DNA of 64,000 nucleotides, from positions 701,612 to 765,611 of the forward strand of contig NMRB01000032.1 in assembly GCA_002633025.1 (NCBI GenBank), in the 5' to 3' direction. Positions 48,398 to 59,373 of the stretch are shown here, in pieces. The translations under genes were made by a program, and so were the position numbers. The notes beneath the pieces were generated by a model. The model was not told where the DNA came from. It saw only the letters and a list, made by a program, of their open reading frames with translations, and did no database searches. The DNA is from Notospermus geniculatus (Eukaryota; Nemertea; Pilidiophora; Heteronemertea; Lineidae). Each line of letters opens with the position of its first letter. Positions within the stretch are counted from its first letter, which is position 1.

Positions 48398-49200
48398 TGT
48401 GCCGTGACATTCCAGAAGACAACACATTCTCAAATGTCACATCAACACAAAACAAAAGTCACCAGTTAACGTCAGTGCCCATCAGATGGCTCCACTGTTG
48501 TGAATCACATTCAACTTAGAAAATTTTGAAAGATCATTTTACGACAAAAATCACGTTCCATGACGACAAAAAATTATAAACCACACTGCTTTAGACTGAA
48601 AAAGTGACAAAAAAATCTTGGAAGATGAAGCAAAAAGTATAAAACAGCAGATGGCAAAGAGTGCATAGTAGCTAAACCTAAATGGACCTATACGCTCTAA
48701 CCACTACGCTACTGGGGCTGCACGCTCCACCCTGGAATTTTTCTTTGGGTGATTCGGAAAACCTGTTTAATGTCTATAGTATACGCTATTTACTGAGCCT
48801 ATTTTCTTATATTGGCCCTACTCACAGTCCCACCCCTACCCAACCCAGCCGTAAGGGGCTAACCGTAAGGGCCTAACCCTAACCCTATCCCAGCCCACAT
48901 AACCTCTAGCCCTAGCCCAGGGACCTACCCCTAAGGGACCTGACCCTAAGGGACGTAACCCTAAGAGACCTAACCCTAAGGGACCTAACCCTAAGGGACC
49001 TAACCCTAAAGGACCTAACCCTAATAATAACCCCCTGTCATTATGCATATCACGTGGATATCTAAAGATAGACTCATGATGTAATTTATAATACACGACA
49101 ATAGTGGAGCCATCTGATGAGCATTGACGTAACTAGTGACTTTTGTTTTGTGTTGATGTGACATTTGAAAATGTGTTGACTTCTGGAATGTCACGGCACA
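48398..49200. mobile_element. Structure with about 103-bp inverted arms around a telomere-like repeat
   Basis: The left arm 48398-48500 (tgccgtgacattccagaag ... atcagatggctccactgttg) is nearly the exact reverse complement of the right arm 49098-49200. About 600 bp lies between, including the minisatellite at 48840-49025. It could be a foldback or terminal-inverted-repeat transposon. Confidence 0.7.
48840..49025. repeat. Interstitial telomere-like minisatellite
   Basis: Repeats of about 16 bp around aagggacctaaccct, plus plain ctaaccctaaccct near 48872-48887. CCCTAA words occur in nearly every unit. Degenerate at the left, more regular at the right (48955-49025). Confidence 0.85.
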
Positions 49201-50339
49201 ATTCGGAAGTGGTGGTCGATGTTGTCTTCCATTAAGTACAACGTCTTTCGATTTCATTTGTGCACGCCCTATATGGTCGGGTGAATCGAGAAATTAAGTG
49301 AAATTTGTGAGCGAGTCATCAGTATCAGTTATCTGCTGCGATTGCTTTAGTTCATCCCGTCCGATATTGATCCGACTTCGTTTTTGGACGACATCGTAGG
49401 TCACCTTCAGGATATTTCGTGTTCGAATGTCTCGACTTTCAATTACCTGTGGTACGAAGCTATTAAAACCACTGAAAACTCGTACCTTGTCAACTTGACG
49501 ACAGAATCAAATGCAAAACTTCACAACCCCCCAGTGAAGAATTGTAATCTTCAAATATTGATTAGAAAAGGGCTTCAGAATGTCCTCAAACTTAGCCGCA
49601 CAGCTAACTTACGTTTTGGTAGAATGTGGTCCCCGGCTTCTGTACGAGTTCGCTGCATCCAACTCCTTCGGTGTCTTTCCTAATTCACAGTTATTTATTG
49701 TTGACCCTCTTTTGTAATTGAACCAGGCACAACCCTCAAGCTTACTTTTACACTGCCTGGCACAATCCAGAAATGTTTCCACTGAAGCGACTTTATCAGT
49801 GTTTGCTGTCATGGCCCTGTCTAATGCACATTCTGGTAGGGTGTAGAATTTAGCCCCATATCCATCGAGGATTCTTATACCTTTGCAGTACGCCGATAAG
49901 GTTATTGTAATAAGAGGTGTAAGAGTAGAGATTTACCCATGTTGTGTATGATGCTATTTGGCTAGGAGTTTAAAGATAACAAGAAAAGAACTGAAATATG
50001 TTATCGTGCGATTGCCTACGTAACAGTTCTATTTCATCGATCAGAGCTTATAAATATCAATATGCAAGCCTAAATATCAATATGATCACTATGGCCCATG
50101 ATTGGCGAAGCAGCATCACATGGTGTCTATTAAATCACCAAGATCAGAGATTTAGTGACAGCTTTTCTAACATTGGTATGTTAAACATCAATGGCGAATC
50201 GAAATTCTTTCCTTAAGAGGCCCGGGACTGCACGAACGGAATCTCAGTGACATCCCTGCAAGTCAAGTCTGTGAGTTAAATCCTCTGTGTGCTACCCCAT
50301 CTCTACGAGTCCAATCTCGTGAACTGCCAGCTTTTCGAA

Positions 50340-50610
50340 CTAAAGAACGGTTTAACATGCAACTTTTCATATGCAACTTCATGCAACTTGTTGCATAAAC
50401 CTGATGAGACCAAAAAGTTTCATCAAAGTTGCATGTGTAAACAGGCATGCAACTTGTTGCAACTAGCTACTGCAACCTCATGCAACCTGCAACAAATTAT
50501 TTAGGATCCAGATCCTTTTTGCTGGTGAAGTTGCAACAAGTTGTACGTCACTGTAAAGGTCACAGGTATAGGCTGCAACAAGTTGCAGGTTGCAGCAACT
50601 TTTTAAAGAT
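50340..50610. repeat. Inverted gcaacttgttgc-type repeats
   Basis: Many copies of atgcaacttgttgcaa and its inverse, in both orientations over about 270 bp, consistent with the ends of an unclassified transposon between F5 and F6. Confidence 0.55.
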
Positions 50611-50958
50611 GCCTTGATGCCAAAGAGGCCCTGGCATAGGCTGTATATGCCTTGCCATCGCTGCCCTTCCGTATGGCATGTCTTTTTCTGGTTGTCGCTT
50701 CATTTTACGTTTCTGCAGCCCGGTAGATGTTGTTACGGTAGTCGTTGAGACATGGGATATTGGGGGAGATTTTGGCCTACCTACATGTACACATTTGGTT
50801 TCTGCTTGGTGGCAAGATTGGCAATAGGTTCCTCTCCGATTCCCGTGGGTGGGCATCATCCTGACATATAACGTACCCGTTGCAGAACACCAGTCGGAGT
50901 CGACACACCTGTGGCGGGGGACCATGGAGAAGAGACGAACACAGACACGCAGCATCAC
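50560..50958 (-). other. Unrecognised open frame of 132 codons
   Basis: Next to the inverted repeats at 50340-50610. It contains WCSATGTLYV and TYCQSCHQAETKC, a possible cysteine-pair motif, then a basic C-terminal part. It could be a transposase remnant; I do not recognise a family. Confidence 0.25.
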
Positions 50959-51132
50959 CGAGTGGAAACAAAGTTTATTCAGAACAACTCGTATTTATAG
51001 CGAGGCAGGCATGATGAACAACAATCAGACGATAGGGTTACATATCGGTAATAGTAGGCTCATGGCAAGGCAAACTTAAGCCCGTTGTCCACTTTGAAGT
51101 TTCTTCTCTACTGTCCGTTCTCCGAGCAGTAC

Positions 51133-52591
51133 TTAGATCAGGAGTGTGTATTTAATGATCTTCGGCGTACCCAGGATGTAAATTGATGTGGCATTATATT
51201 CAATAGAGTCTGTTAATGGTCCCCACGTAAGTCTAGGCCACTTTGCCTTGGTCCAAACTGCATGCGGAATGATCGGGCCATGGATATTTGCCTTGGAGCA
51301 GCCGGTCCCAAACCACCAACCGCCAGCAAAATCAAGGGCGCAGTTCTTGTTGGTATTACCATCGTTATCCCTGTCATAGGTCGAGAAAGGACGGCCGTTG
51401 ATGTCTGTCGCGGGGTTACCAGAAAAAAGTACATCTCCATTCCTATTGTCTTGGTTAGATTTCTTCGTTGTCATTGTTAAACGGTAGTTTTCAGCCTCGT
51501 TTCCAATGTAGAAATCATTATAGTAAGCGTTGACATTTTCATTTGTGTGAACGTAGCCTCTTAGGGATAATTTCATCATGTATTTTCGGTTGCCCTCTGA
51601 GACGATCTCGTGAATTTTCTGGTTGCCCAGGTAATAGTCACCGCCCGGCAAACCGAACCCTTCCTTGTAGGCCTTCCATGTTTGATTCATGGAGAAGGGC
51701 ACTGGGTTTTTGGAACTCTCTGAGTTGGACATGATGTAAGTCACCCCCTTTTCATTGTAGAAGTAGCATCTGACTTGAAATGGTTTTGGCGATTTCTTTG
51801 GCCAGATGAATGGTGCTGTATGATACGAGGGATCGGTATCTTTTATGTATGCGTAGAAGTAGTCGGAGCAATCTGAAAGGGAATTGAAGAATTTAAGACC
51901 TAGAGCTAGTCGCTTAGTGCTGGGGTTAGCAGCCCGCCCTTATTCAAAGATTTGCCTTTCACGCTATGGTCCTGTCCGGAACATTACTACTCAACTCTCG
52001 AGCTCCTGTATGTAGTATCAGGATGCCGGTGGTGACCTGAAAAACGCCGCCTCATTCAGAAGATGGCCCGCTGAATTATCAATATTCCACCGATCTTGAA
52101 AAAAACTCTAAATGAATTGTTATCGACATCTCATTGTTAAAATTCCCGCACCAAATGATTTACGAATGCTTACCATGAGCCCTGCTGTTACAGCGCTGGC
52201 CAGTGAAACCAGGTGGACAAGGATGACACTTGTTTTCTACGGGGTTGTAGGTGCTGCCGAAATAGCAGAAAGGCTCCTGAAAGACAAACATTGCCACTGG
52301 TTAAAATTTCATATTGTCGATAACCCAATAAGTGGCACCACTCAGAAAAGTCGATTGTCCCTGTCAACGTCAGGGTGGACGAGGGCCCCGATTAGAAAAT
52401 AGAGTGGACTCCGAACTCTTTCTGGTCGACACCTTTGTCTTATGCCGNCCTCCTGGCATGGCTGTGTCTGTTCCACATCCAGGAAGGGTGTAGAATTTGC
52501 CGCCATAGGAATCAAGGAGTTTTAGGCAGTGGACAAGTACAACAGAATTGGTGAGGACCAATGCTAAAACGATAACTTGCCACCAAACCAT
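51133..52591 (-). CDS. F6: PAN-EGF-fibrinogen-related gene, exon 1 cut by an assembly junction
   Basis: Exons on the minus strand: 52448-52591 (partial), 52174-52276, 51133-51872. Exon 1 starts at ATG 52591 (MVWWQVIVLALVLTNSVV, signal peptide) and reads KLLDSYGGKFYTLPGCGTD before ending at the N at 52447; the rest of the PAN domain is missing and unrelated sequence follows. Exon 2 gives CHPCPPGFTGQRC. Exon 3 is an intact FReD with MNQTW sequon, YKEGFGLPGGDYYLGN, NGDVLFSGNPATDINGRP, FSTYDRDNDG, NCALDFAGGWWFGTGCS and C-terminal TLLI. The gene may be whole in the animal, since F7 has the same exon 1 without interruption. Confidence 0.8.
52447..52447. other. Single-N junction inside F6 exon 1
   Basis: To the right is PAN-domain coding sequence homologous to F7 at 56145-56282. 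To the left is sequence unrelated to the rest of that exon. Other junctions that cut genes are at 10820, 11748 and 44574. Confidence 0.8.
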
Positions 52592-52698
52592 GTCTGCCAC
52601 GAGGTCTCACTATCGACTTATATACCTAACTGAAAACTCTTGTTTGGCGACAGGACATTATCCGCTTATGACTTAAACATGATAGAAATTAAGAAAGG

Positions 52699-52742
52699 CG
52701 TGATTGGCTGGTTGTTGTCTCGGCAATCAATATCTTATTACA
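52699..52742 (-). promoter_or_regulatory. Conserved CCAAT/GATA-like block upstream of F6
   Basis: Minus-strand reading: ataagatattgattgc, then aacaaccagccaatcacg, about 112 bp before the ATG. The same arrangement precedes F7, F8 and F9. Confidence 0.5.
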
Positions 52743-53163
52743 AATGCCCCGCTCCAGAGGAGGTCGAGGTACATAGTGATTTGAGACACGGAAAAAAGTC
52801 AATAGACAAACAAAAATGCAGAAATTTACGTGTCGCTCACCTTTTATCTTTTATTGACCTTGGCATTTTTAATGGTACGCTGACAGTGCTCTTGAATTTC
52901 CTTGTATCAGTTAACTTACTGCTGATCAATATGCTAATACATGTATGCATAAAGCTGCAGCCCGCTACAAAACGTTCACGTAAAAAAGCTAACACAGGTG
53001 CTAACCTGTAGCAGGTGAAGATTTGTAACACAGGTGTTAGACTTAGGCCTACAATCAGGTGAACGTGGCACGGGCGTTTAGACATCAGTAAAAGAAGGAA
53101 GCGTGAGTGTTAAACTTGGCAGATGAAACTAACTTAACTCAGGGTGTTAGCATATGATGGCCC

Positions 53164-53303
53164 GGTTGCACAAAACTCACGATAGCGCTAACTTGGTGTT
53201 AGCACTAACTAGTATGTTAGATGACGTAAAAATCCATTTTACGTCATTTAACATAAAGTTAGCGCTAACACCAAGTTAGCGCTAACATGAGTTTTGTGCA
53301 ACC
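53164..53303. mobile_element. 140-bp hairpin MITE
   Basis: ggttgcacaaaactca and tgagttttgtgcaacc form the ends. Inner arms agcgctaacttggtgttagc and the inverse follow, around a centre of atgacgtaaaaatcc and its inverse. Nearly the whole element is self-complementary. Confidence 0.85.
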
Positions 53304-53688
53304 CATCCCAGATGAAATCAAAGTAACACAGGTGTTACTGAAGTATCATAACTTATAGGTGTTAAATCCAGCACATAAAAGGAACATACATATTGTAACA
53401 CAGGTCTTGCCTAGCAGGCGAAATATGGATACGGACCTGACCGTTGTTGTGAAATGTAAGCCCACATCAACTAGACTATTTATTGCTGTCAATCTACAGT
53501 CGTACAGTTGTCTGTAACGGTTCTCTGATTTGCCATGTTTAGGCCCATGCGGTTGTTGAATAGAGCGACAACAAAATTCGACAAAATACACTCCTACAAG
53601 TTACGTCATTGTGAAAACGCCATATTGGCTGTGCCAGCGGGACGACATAACCGATCAGTTCCCAGTTTGGTATCAACAGGTTGTCGTA

Positions 53689-56282
53689 TCAGATGAGGAG
53701 TGTGTATTTTATGATCCTCGGCGTAGCCCAAATGTAGATTCGTGAACCTGTAAATTCCACGGACTGTGCTAATGGTCCCCATGTAATTCTTGGCCACTTT
53801 GTCGTGGTCCAGTCTGCATGCGGAATGAAGGGGCCATGGACATTTGCCATCGAACAGCCGGTCCCAAACCACCAACCGCCAGCAAAATCAAGGGCGCAGT
53901 TCTTGTTGGTATTACCATCGTTATCCCTGTCATAGGTCGAGAAAGGACGGCCGTTGATGTCTGTCGCGGGGTTACCAGAAAAGAGTACATCTCCATTCCT
54001 ATTGTCTTGGTTAGATTTCTTCGTTGTCATTGTTAAACGATAGTTTTCAGCTTCGCTTCCAATGTAGAAATCATCGTAGAAAACGTTGACATCATCTGGG
54101 TCAACATATCCGCTGACTCTTAATTTCATGACGTATTTTCGGCTGCGCTCTGAGACGATCTCGTGAATTTTCTGGTTGCCCAGGTAATAGTCACTGGCCG
54201 GCCAACCGAACCCTTCCTTGTAGGCCTTCCATGTTTGATTCATGGAAAAGGGACCGGGATTTTTAGAATTCTTTTCGTTGTTCATAATGAAGGTCACCCC
54301 TTTTACACCGTAGAATTGACATTTGACTTGAAATGGTTTCGCCGATTTCTTTGGCCAGATGAATGGCTGTAACTGATATTGCGGAACAGTGTCTCTTAAG
54401 TACGCGTAGTAGTAGTCGGAGCAATCTGAAAGGGGATTGAAGACTTTGTTTCAGACCTTAAGCTGGTTGCTTAGTGAGGTGTTACTACCCCGGCCTTAGA
54501 GATGTGCCTTTCATCTGTCGTTAACTACCCAGCCCTCGAGCCTGTGTCGTACGAGGATGCATGCGGGAGTGTTCTCGGTATGACCCGTAAGATCTTGAAA
54601 ACGCCATATCTGTATTGCAACTTTAATTTGCAGTTGGCTCCCCGAATTGTAATCTTGAACTTGAAAACGCGCAGCGAATTCTTCTGGACATCTGATTTTA
54701 AACCTCGGTATACCGAGGAATTATTTGGTATACCAAATTATTTGGTATACCAAATAATTTTTAAATGCTTACCGTAAGCCCGCATGTTACATCGCTGTCC
54801 AGTAAAACCTGGTGGACAAGGATGACACTTGTTTTCTACGGGGTCGTAGGTCGTGTCGAAATAGCAGAAAGGTTCCTGAAAGAAATACAGTTACGAATAA
54901 TTCTATTGTTCTTGTCAACGTTAGGGTGAAAAAGGGTCACCGGCGGGGATAATGAAAGTAACTAATAATTGTTGCTTTATTGGTACTGTGTAATGGTAGG
55001 GTTGATGCAAGAGGAACCATCGGAAGCGAACAATGGGTCATCAGATACATCTGGTACACAACCATTGGCCTGTGAAATGCAATAATGAATCGTGATCTCA
55101 GCGAAGCTTTTAATTGAATACCATCCTAATGACTTTGACAAGGAACAAAAGAGGCAAGGAAGGATCAATTAAAACGGATTCATATCTCATTTATAACCTC
55201 GGAATTCTCTGCCTCCTGTCCGCACTTACATTTCCGCTACAGTGGGTTGCCACATGAAGCATCCTTCTTTCTAACACAATGGTCATGGACATGGTCGTTA
55301 TCGAGCTTACTAAGATTGCAACAGACAAAGGCCAATGGAACCCACACGACCAACCACGGGAAACTGGAACCCACACGACCAACCACGGGAAACTGGGTTG
55401 TGTGAAACATCTTTGGCAGTGTTAAGCTGGATTCATTGGCACACGGATTTTGTCCGATTCAGGTCCGTAAAAAATCGACCAATTTGACTTTTGCGTTGTC
55501 GTATCCGGAAAACTAGGGGCAAACGGACTGAAAACGGACCGGATCCGTGCGCCAATGAACCCTGCCTTTCCGTAAAACTTGGCCCAACCACACAAATAAT
55601 GCGTGTGCCCTGTTGTCCTTTTACATCAAGCATGATATGGAATTGATAATCATCAACCACTTTCTCTGATTGATTCGAAAGCACCCTAAAGGGTTGGTGA
55701 TTTGAAAGCACGAACGTTCGTCCAACGCATAAACATTCATTGGATTGATACTTGTAGTCTTGCAACGGCCGTCAAAAAGCCTATTCTGTTGTTACTTTGT
55801 AATTTATGTGACTGACTTCATGAAATGGTCTGGGAGAAGCTGCTTCCCCCACCCCACCCAGTCCCATCCTCAACCAAAGTAACTCAGTAATCGCCAGAAG
55901 TACTAACAAATAGTGATTCAATCCCCATCTTAAAATCACCCAAACTCGATCTTACCATGATGTAGAATGTTGTTCCTGATCTCGATTCAAGGTCACTGCA
56001 GCTGACTTCCAACGGTGTCTTTCCTAGTTCACAGTTTTGTGTTGTTGATCCTTCTTTATAATTGAACCAGGGACAATCAAGCTTCTTCTCACAAGTCCTT
56101 GCACAGTCCAAGATCGAATCCACCGAAATTATTTGATTGCCTCCTGGCATGGCTGTGTCTGTTCCACATCCAGGAAGGGTGTAGAATTTGCCGCCATAGG
56201 AATCAAGGAGTTTTAGGCAGTGGACAAGTACGATAGAATTTGTCAGGATCAAAGCTGAAAGGATAACTTGCCAGCAAGCCAT
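53689..56282 (-). CDS. F7: secreted PAN-EGF-fibrinogen-related protein
   Basis: Exons on the minus strand: 55956-56282, 54773-54875, 53689-54425 (1167 nt, 388 aa), GT-AG, phases 0 and 1. Signal peptide MACWQVILSALILTNSIV; PAN-like domain LPGCGTDTAMPGG, DCARTCEKKLDCPWFNYK, NCELGKTPLEVSCSDL; half EGF CHPCPPGFTGQRC; FReD with MNQTW sequon, YKEGFGWPASDYYLGN, NGDVLFSGNPATDINGRP, FSTYDRDNDG, NCALDFAGGWWFGTGCS, C terminus TLLI. The middle of exon 3 is almost identical in DNA to F6 although the C-terminal 40 residues differ clearly. Intron 1 carries a family A MITE and a 29-bp direct duplication (55336-55395). Confidence 0.9.
54703..54756. repeat. Three adjacent perfect palindromes around ggtatacc
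   Basis: cctcggtataccgagg, atttggtataccaaat and tatttggtataccaaata follow each other, 17 bp upstream of the F7 exon 2 donor on the plus-strand map (in intron 2). Confidence 0.85.
55430..55561. mobile_element. Inverted-repeat MITE, family A, opposite orientation
   Basis: Begins gattcattggcacacgga and ends gtgcgccaatgaacc. The interior aaactaggggcaaacgg is the inverse of the cccctag block in the 6-kb and 13-kb copies. It lies in F7 intron 1. Confidence 0.75.
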
Positions 56283-56382
56283 GTCTGTCAGGTATCACTT
56301 CTTATCGACTCGTGTCCACCTCACTTGATGCCTTATTTTGAGACAGGAGGTTTTACTTCGCACATTACATGCTAAACTAGAT

Positions 56383-56425
56383 GTGATTGGCTGGTTATCG
56401 TCTCGATGATCAATATCAATCCCAA
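56383..56425 (-). promoter_or_regulatory. Conserved CCAAT block upstream of F7
   Basis: Minus-strand aaccagccaatcacat preceded by ttgatattgatcatcgag, about 104 bp before the ATG; lacks the GATAAG seen in F8 and F9. Confidence 0.5.
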
Positions 56426-56653
56426 GTGCCATATACTGTCCTGCTGGGTTCGGATACTAAGATTTCAGCCACGGAGAAAAGTCACGACAAAGAAAAGGCG
56501 GTAAAGCGAGCAGCACACCAGGCGAGGAGAGTGCGACATCGTTCGCAAGCCGTCTGATCGCCAACTGCAGTCCGTTTTGGGCTCCTGCATGTGCTGCCGC
56601 CAGGGGAGTGAGGCATCAGTATTGGCCTTCTATATTCATCAGCTACCAATACT

Positions 56654-56735
56654 GCATGAGAATATCAGGGATTCTTAGCGTTCGCTCCCTTCGTTACCGA
56701 GGGAGCAAGCATTAGAATCCCCGATTACCTCATGA
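56654..56735. mobile_element. Degenerate family B MITE
   Basis: catgagaatatcagggattc and an inverted ccgattacctcatg enclose cgctcccttcgttaccgagg. Related to 26619-26718. Confidence 0.6.
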
Positions 56736-57079
56736 TGATACATGTATTTACCGGTAATATTCGTGGAGGTGATTTACTGATGATTATATTCGACGAACAG
56801 CAGATGGCAGTCGTGTGCACCACCTCAGGGCGCATACATTGTAGTTCCACGATCACTTTAGAGATAGCGACAGTATTCGCCGATCACTGACAGGAAAATC
56901 TTGCTTCTTGTTCAGTCGGTGCGTTAAACCTAGCAGTTAAAAGTAACGTACAAAATGCAGGTGTTAAATCTAGCACAGGCAAGTAAAAATGCAACACAAG
57001 TGTTACCTACTGGATAGGCCTACTAATGTATTAAATAGTACAAGGGCAGTATTTCATTAGATTATACATGTACATAAGC

Positions 57080-57432
57080 CGCGGTTACACTACATAAAAT
57101 CCCCGTTCTTTTGCGGTCACACCTATGAATTGCCGGGCTTCGAGAAACCCGTGTCTGAAAAACACGGGTTTTTGAGACACGGCAAGCTCGCCGTGCTTTT
57201 CGAAATCCCCGGTGTTTACGTTAGTTCTTTGCATGGCTACAGATGGCGCAGCCATTAAGTAACGTCGTTTTCGCGCCTCCAACAATGTGGGCAATGCAGA
57301 AATGACCGAAGAGTCAATGCATGCAGCGCAATCTAACTACAATGCAGTATTGTGACCTCTCGCCGGGATTTTCGTACACATGGGTTTGACACGGGTCTGG
57401 AAAAACACGAGTATTTTCAACAGGTGTAACCT
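57080..57432. mobile_element. About 350-bp element with gcggttacac ends
   Basis: Begins cgcggttacactacataaaa and ends aacaggtgtaacc. Internal segments such as cacacctatgaattgccggg and ttgagacacggcaagctcgc occur inverted in 59802-60160. It contains a small hairpin around aaacccgtgtctgaaaaaca. Confidence 0.7.
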
Positions 57433-57998
57433 TAGCTATAGGCCTAGTCTTCTACAGAACGGTACACTGAGATATGATGTCATTTCTTTGCGGTCTGTTC
57501 AGTAACATGCCCGTATCGTTACATGCACTTCGTTGACTCGCTGACACTGCGGAATCGGTACGAGTCTTCTGACGGTTGCGGAAAATGGGCACAACTATTG
57601 GTCGTACATGTACATGTACGTCTCTTTCTATTGGCCATTCCCCTCGAATGGATTCCTTTGACTCTCCGCAAAGTGAAGAAGCGTGATTGGGTAGATCTCT
57701 ACGTGTAGTGCTTGTTGTGTAATCATTCTCAAGTACATGTACATTTGTACGTCATATGTTGAGGCCAGTCGACAGTTTTTCGGAAAGAGAAGTGGAGTCA
57801 GCGGGTTGCACGTCGTAGTTTGCCGGATCGCGATGAAAAAGAAGATATTACATGTACATTGTAATCATAGTTTGTATAGCTGTGCAAATTATATGATGTC
57901 GTGAAGTCGCTGCACTGGGTGTGCCAGTCGGACCAGAGACCCAATCAATTCACACTCGCAGTTTAATATTCAGAGGTTATCCGTGCTCCGAACAGTCT
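57433..57998. other. F7-F8 intergenic sequence
   Basis: Contains several tacatgtacatgtac words (57604-57617, 57733-57746). Sequence near 57720-57990 resembles that at 61200-61480 downstream of F9, so the 3' flanks were duplicated with the genes. No gene seen. Confidence 0.5.
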
Positions 57999-59340
57999 TT
58001 AGATGAGGAGTGTGTATATTACGACCTTTGGCCGATACACAATGTACATCTGTGAATCTATATATTCCACGGAACTTTGTTTTGGTCCCCACGTCATTCT
58101 TGGCCACTTTGTAGTGGTCCAAACCGCATGCGGAATGATGGGGCCATGGACATTAGCCTTGGAGCAGCCGGTTCCAAACCACCAACCGCCAGCAAAATCA
58201 AGGGCGCAGTTCTTGTTGGTACCATCGTTATCCCTGTCATAGGTCGAGAAAGGACGGCCGTTGATGTCTGTCGCGGGGTTATTAGAAAACAGTACATCTC
58301 CATTTCTGTTGTTTTGGTGGTTAGTACCCCTCGTTTTCATTCTTATGCGGTAGTTTTCAGCTTCGCTTCCAATGTAGAAATCATCATAGAAAGCGTTGAC
58401 ATCTTCATCTGGGTCAACATATCCGTTTAGTCTTATTTTCAGGACGTATTTTCGGCTGCGCTCTGAGACGATCTCGTGAATTTTCTGGTTGCCCAGGTAA
58501 TAGTCACTGGCCGGCCAACCGAACCCTTCCTTGTAGGCATTCCATGTTTGATTCATGGAAAAGGGACCGGGATTTTCAGAATTCTTTCCGTTGTTCATAA
58601 TGAAGGTCACCCCCTTTTTATCGTAGAATAGACATTTGACTTGAAATGGTTTCGCCGATTTCTTTGGCCAGATGAATGGCTCTGACTGATACCGCAGATC
58701 GGTGTCTTTTAAGTACGCGTAGAAGTAGTCGGAGCAATCTGAAAGGGAATTGAAGAATTTAAGACCTAAAGCTTTCACTTGGTGCTGGGTATTAGTACCC
58801 CTTCCTTATTCAGAGATGTGGTTTTGATTTGAATAGCCTATGGAGAAAATATTTCTTCCTGTCCTTACTCAGCCCTCAAACCTCTGTCGTACAAGATCGC
58901 ATGCGGGCGTATTCTCAGTGTGCCCGTGCGGTGCCTGAAAACGCCGTATCCGTACAGACACTTTTGCACCAAATCACGAACTTGAAAATGCGCAGTGAAT
59001 TCTTTTAGACATCTGATCATCGGTTAAAATCTCAGCGCCAAATGATTTTCGAATGCTTACCGTAAGCCCTAACATTACAGCGCTGGCCGGTGAAACCAGG
59101 TGGACAAGGATGACACTTATTTTCTACGGGGTCGTAGGTGGTGTCGAAATAGCAGAAAGGTTCCTGAAAGAAAGTAACAGTTAATTAATCCTCCTGGAAA
59201 AGATTCCATATTCTCGATAACCCTATCATACGTCGTGACATGTCAGACATGTCAAAGTCCTAGTGGACAAGTGTCACCGGATAAGGAATATTTTCGGACC
59301 ACACTGTTGCTTTATTGGTACTTTGCGTGCGTGCGTGCGC

Positions 59341-59373
<33 letters not shown>

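Larger units (their letters stand above)
47052..49612. other. F5 intron 1
   Basis: About 2.6 kb; it holds the inverted-repeat pair and telomere-like minisatellite at 48398-49200. Open frames on both strands around 47112-47388 are overlapping and unrecognised. Confidence 0.5.
46001..49940 (-). pseudogene. F5: PAN-EGF-fibrinogen-related gene with several frame lesions
   Basis: Same three-exon plan: exon 1 about 49613-49940, exon 2 46951-47051, exon 3 46001-46726. Four faults are visible. The candidate start ATG (49940, MGKSLLLH) is out of frame with the PAN domain. A base is missing near 49659, between GKTPKELD and the expected CSEL. Exon 2 is 101 nt instead of 103, beside its donor, so the next exon is read through a stop. 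Exon 3 has a frameshift near 46461, between HEIVIGN and EFTYGMKIYL. The domains are otherwise well preserved (DCARQCKSKLEGCAWFNYK, CKKCPLGFTGQRC, FSTYDKDDDG, NCAKYFGAGWWYGPGCS). Four separate faults make a young pseudogene more likely than sequencing error. Confidence 0.8.

Noticed and set aside
48840-49025. A true chromosome end or a CRISPR-like array
   Set aside because: Repeats are degenerate and lie inside an intron with ordinary sequence on both sides; CRISPR arrays do not occur in animal nuclear DNA and there are no unique spacers.
52610-52624. tatataag on the F6 strand as a TATA box
   Set aside because: It would place transcription start at the ATG itself, and the motif is not kept in F7-F9.
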